7,096 bases of DNA from assembly GCA_030149995.1 (NCBI GenBank), contig JASLGV010000179.1:1-7096 (forward strand). Reading direction: 5' to 3'. This DNA comes from Pedobacter sp. GTDB lineage: Bacteria; Bacteroidota; Bacteroidia; Sphingobacteriales; Sphingobacteriaceae. Shown here piece by piece: positions 5,656-7,096 of this stretch (its first letter is position 1; the number at the start of each line of letters is the position of its first letter). The notes beneath the pieces are model-generated. The model was not told the DNA's origin, did not search any database, and saw nothing but the letters and a program-made list of their open reading frames with translations. Position numbers and translations under genes: made by a program.

Positions 5656-7096
5656 TTATCTGTCTTCTCTTAATATGGTAATGAACCCTTTTTGTGTTAA
5701 TTTACCAGGACCGAACTCAATGATATAGTAATAGGTACCTTCTACCAGGGGATTACCATTCAGGGTGCCATTCCAGGTATTGTTGTAGCCTTTTTGGCTA
5801 AATAATAACCGGCCGCCTTTATCAAATATTTTAACCACATTGTTCGGGTACATGTCAATGTTTTCAATTACCCAGGTATCATTTACACCGTCGCCATTCG
5901 GGGTTAAAATATTACTTGCTTTCAGCTGATAATCTTCCTCAACAGTAATGGTAATGCTTTTGGTTTCTGAACAACCATTTGGATTTGTAACCACTACGTT
6001 ATAGGTAGTTGTCTGATTTGGTCTTACCGTTAATACCGGTGTATTGGTTGTACCGATAATACCAGTAGCTGCAGCCCATTTGTAAGTACTACCACCAGAT
6101 GCAGTTAATACAGTTGCATCTCCACGGCTGATGGTGCTGCCAAGACTGCTTGAAATTTGTACAACAGGAAGAGCAAAAACAGTTAAAACACCATTCTGAT
6201 AAGTGAGATTATAATTTGCGGATTGACCACCTGTTACTGTAATTACATAATTTCCGGCTGCAGAACTGCGTGTAGCAACCGTACTGCCTGTAGGTATGGT
6301 ATTTAATACCGATGTATTTTCACCGGCAGCAAATCCGATATAGTTCAAGGTAAATGCCGGATTAGATTCGCCGTAACAACGGGATAAATTGCTTGCTGTT
6401 ACGGTTAGGTTTGCTTTGTTGATGGTTAATGAACCATTGTTATACGCAATGGTATAATTAGCCGAGCTTAAATTACCCGGAACAATGGTATACGTCCCTG
6501 CATTTTTAGCCGATTGAGACGTACCGCCATACGATACCGTTCCGGTTACGCTGTTTGCAGCGTTATCGCCCGTAACGAAACCAGTATATTGAATACCATT
6601 GCCACCCGTATAAGCAACCCCATCGTAGGTCTTAACCGCATTTGCAGCTGTAACCGTTAGAGCAGCTTTGTTAATCGTTAAGCTTCCGTTAGAATAGGTA
6701 ATCACATAATTTGCCGAAGATAAGCCAGCAGGAATGATGGTATAAGTTCCGGCAGCCTTAGCCGATTGAGACGTGCCACCATAAGATACCGTTCCGGTTA
6801 AGCTGTTTGCAGCGTCATCGCCCGTAACGAAACCAGTATAGCTGATGCCATTGCCACCGGTGTAGGTTGCACCATCGTAGGTTTTTGTCGCATCTGTTGC
6901 CGTAACCGTTAAAGCAGCTTTGTTAATCGTTAAGCTTCCATTCGAATAGGTAATCGCATAATTTGCCGAAGATAAGCCAGCAGGAATAATGGTATAAGTT
7001 CCGGCAGCCTTAGCCGATTGAGATGTTCCACCATAAGATACCGTTCCGGTTACGCTGTTTGCAGCGTTATCGCCCGTAACGAAACCAGTGTAACTG
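5656..7096 (-). CDS. Large repetitive surface adhesin with YDG/MBG repeats and T9SS type B sorting domain, C-terminal part (5' end outside window)
   Basis: The frame is open from the window edge (7095) to the TAA at 5658-5656, giving 479 visible residues with no real start. An internal GTG at 6705 lies inside a repeat and is not a start. In protein order there are tandem 84-residue beta-rich units with KTYDG, TGGNGI, GFVTGD, GTVSYGGTSQSAK and SLTINKA motifs (7096 to about 6577). Next comes a diverged unit that passes into a 'YGx'-type MBG domain (RCYGESNPAF, about 6390-6170), then an Ig-like domain (about 6165-5935, with TYKWA and NPNGCSET) and the CHU_C/gliding-motility C-terminal domain (5934-5659). 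Such proteins are exported by the type IX secretion system and displayed on the cell surface, often in adhesion or gliding. Repeats act as a stalk; no ligand-binding domain is visible here, so the ligand is unknown. The PorP/SprF gene just downstream is its likely partner. Confidence 0.9.
   Translation of the reverse strand, partial: SYTGFVTGDNAANSVTGTVSYGGTSQSAKAAGTYTIIPAGLSSANYAITYSNGSLTINKAALTVTATDATKTYDGATYTGGNGISYTGFVTGDDAANSLTGTVSYGGTSQSAKAAGTYTIIPAGLSSANYVITYSNGSLTINKAALTVTAANAVKTYDGVAYTGGNGIQYTGFVTGDNAANSVTGTVSYGGTSQSAKNAGTYTIVPGNLSSANYTIAYNNGSLTINKANLTVTASNLSRCYGESNPAFTLNYIGFAAGENTSVLNTIPTGSTVATRSSAAGNYVITVTGGQSANYNLTYQNGVLTVFALPVVQISSSLGSTISRGDATVLTASGGSTYKWAAATGIIGTTNTPVLTVRPNQTTTYNVVVTNPNGCSETKSITITVEEDYQLKASNILTPNGDGVNDTWVIENIDMYPNNVVKIFDKGGRLLFSQKGYNNTWNGTLNGNPLVEGTYYYIIEFGPGKLTQKGFITILREDR
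5659..5934 (-). other. CHU_C / gliding motility-associated C-terminal (T9SS type B) sorting domain
   Basis: The last 92 residues of the adhesin contain the family signature ILTPNGDGVNDTWVIENI followed by YPNNVVKIFDKGGRLLFS, YNNTWNG, LVEGTYYYII and a final KGFITILRE strand. This is the standard type B sorting signal of T9SS cargo, as in SprB, and is known to depend on PorP/SprF-type proteins. All main motif positions appear intact, so secretion should be functional. Confidence 0.9.
6577..7096 (-). repeat. 252-bp tandem repeats inside the adhesin gene, continuing past the window edge
   Basis: The same sequence (for example GAAACCAGT on the + strand) recurs at 6577, 6829 and 7081, a period of exactly 252 bp or 84 codons. 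Two whole units (6577-6828 and 6829-7080) and the edge of a third are seen. A more diverged copy, with a spacing of 82 codons, lies below 6577. The stretch 6703-6840 compared with 6955-7092 shows only about seven mismatches by eye, whereas the linker part (about 6588-6702 compared with 6840-6954) is clearly less similar. The repeats preserve the reading frame and encode one YDG/MBG-like beta domain each. Confidence 0.9.

Noticed and set aside
6577..7096. CRISPR-like reading of the regular repeats
   Set aside because: The period is 252 bp, the units are in frame, and they encode a known beta domain, so they are protein repeats.

Overview
The window looks like chromosomal DNA from a Bacteroidota organism, most likely of the Sphingobacteriaceae type (Pedobacter, Sphingobacterium and relatives). 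The genus is inferred from protein style only. The clade markers are a SusD/RagB lipoprotein, a PorP/SprF-type outer-membrane protein and a gliding-motility-type (CHU_C) C-terminal sorting domain. Gene starts also lack clear Shine-Dalgarno sequences, which is normal for this phylum.

Layout: two convergent gene groups meet at about 4.5-4.7 kb. On the + strand (1-4526) lie the 3' part of a susD-like gene, a secreted serine hydrolase of the S15/CocE class, and a secreted M1-family zinc metallopeptidase. They are packed with an 8-bp gap and then a 1-bp stop/start overlap, so they read as one operon. A 197-bp intergenic stretch follows, with two terminator-like hairpins, one suited to each strand. 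On the - strand (7096 down to 4724) lie the C-terminal 479 codons of a large repetitive surface protein and, 62 bp downstream of it, a PorP/SprF-family gene.

How the genes may work together: SusC/SusD pairs import oligomers across the outer membrane, and some (RagAB) are peptide importers. Here the SusD-like protein is encoded with two exported enzymes that act on amino-acyl or peptide substrates, and no carbohydrate enzyme is visible. I therefore infer a peptide or amino-acid-derivative utilisation locus. The hydrolase carries both the S15/CocE catalytic triad (Ser171, Asp307, His339) and acidic residues (Asp205, Glu309, Asp310) placed like the amino-group-binding carboxylate cluster of alpha-amino-acid ester hydrolases. 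This makes it more specific than a generic CocE/NonD hydrolase. The - strand pair is a type IX secretion cargo (type B sorting domain) with its PorP/SprF partner, analogous to SprB/SprF. The cargo contains near-identical 252-bp tandem repeats that run off the window edge.

I see no CRISPR array, tRNA, rRNA, insertion sequence or phage gene, and no stretch over 300 bp without a gene. Nothing here amounts to a clearly new system. The most interesting points are the AEH-like hydrolase in a SusD operon and the mosaic repeats of the adhesin.
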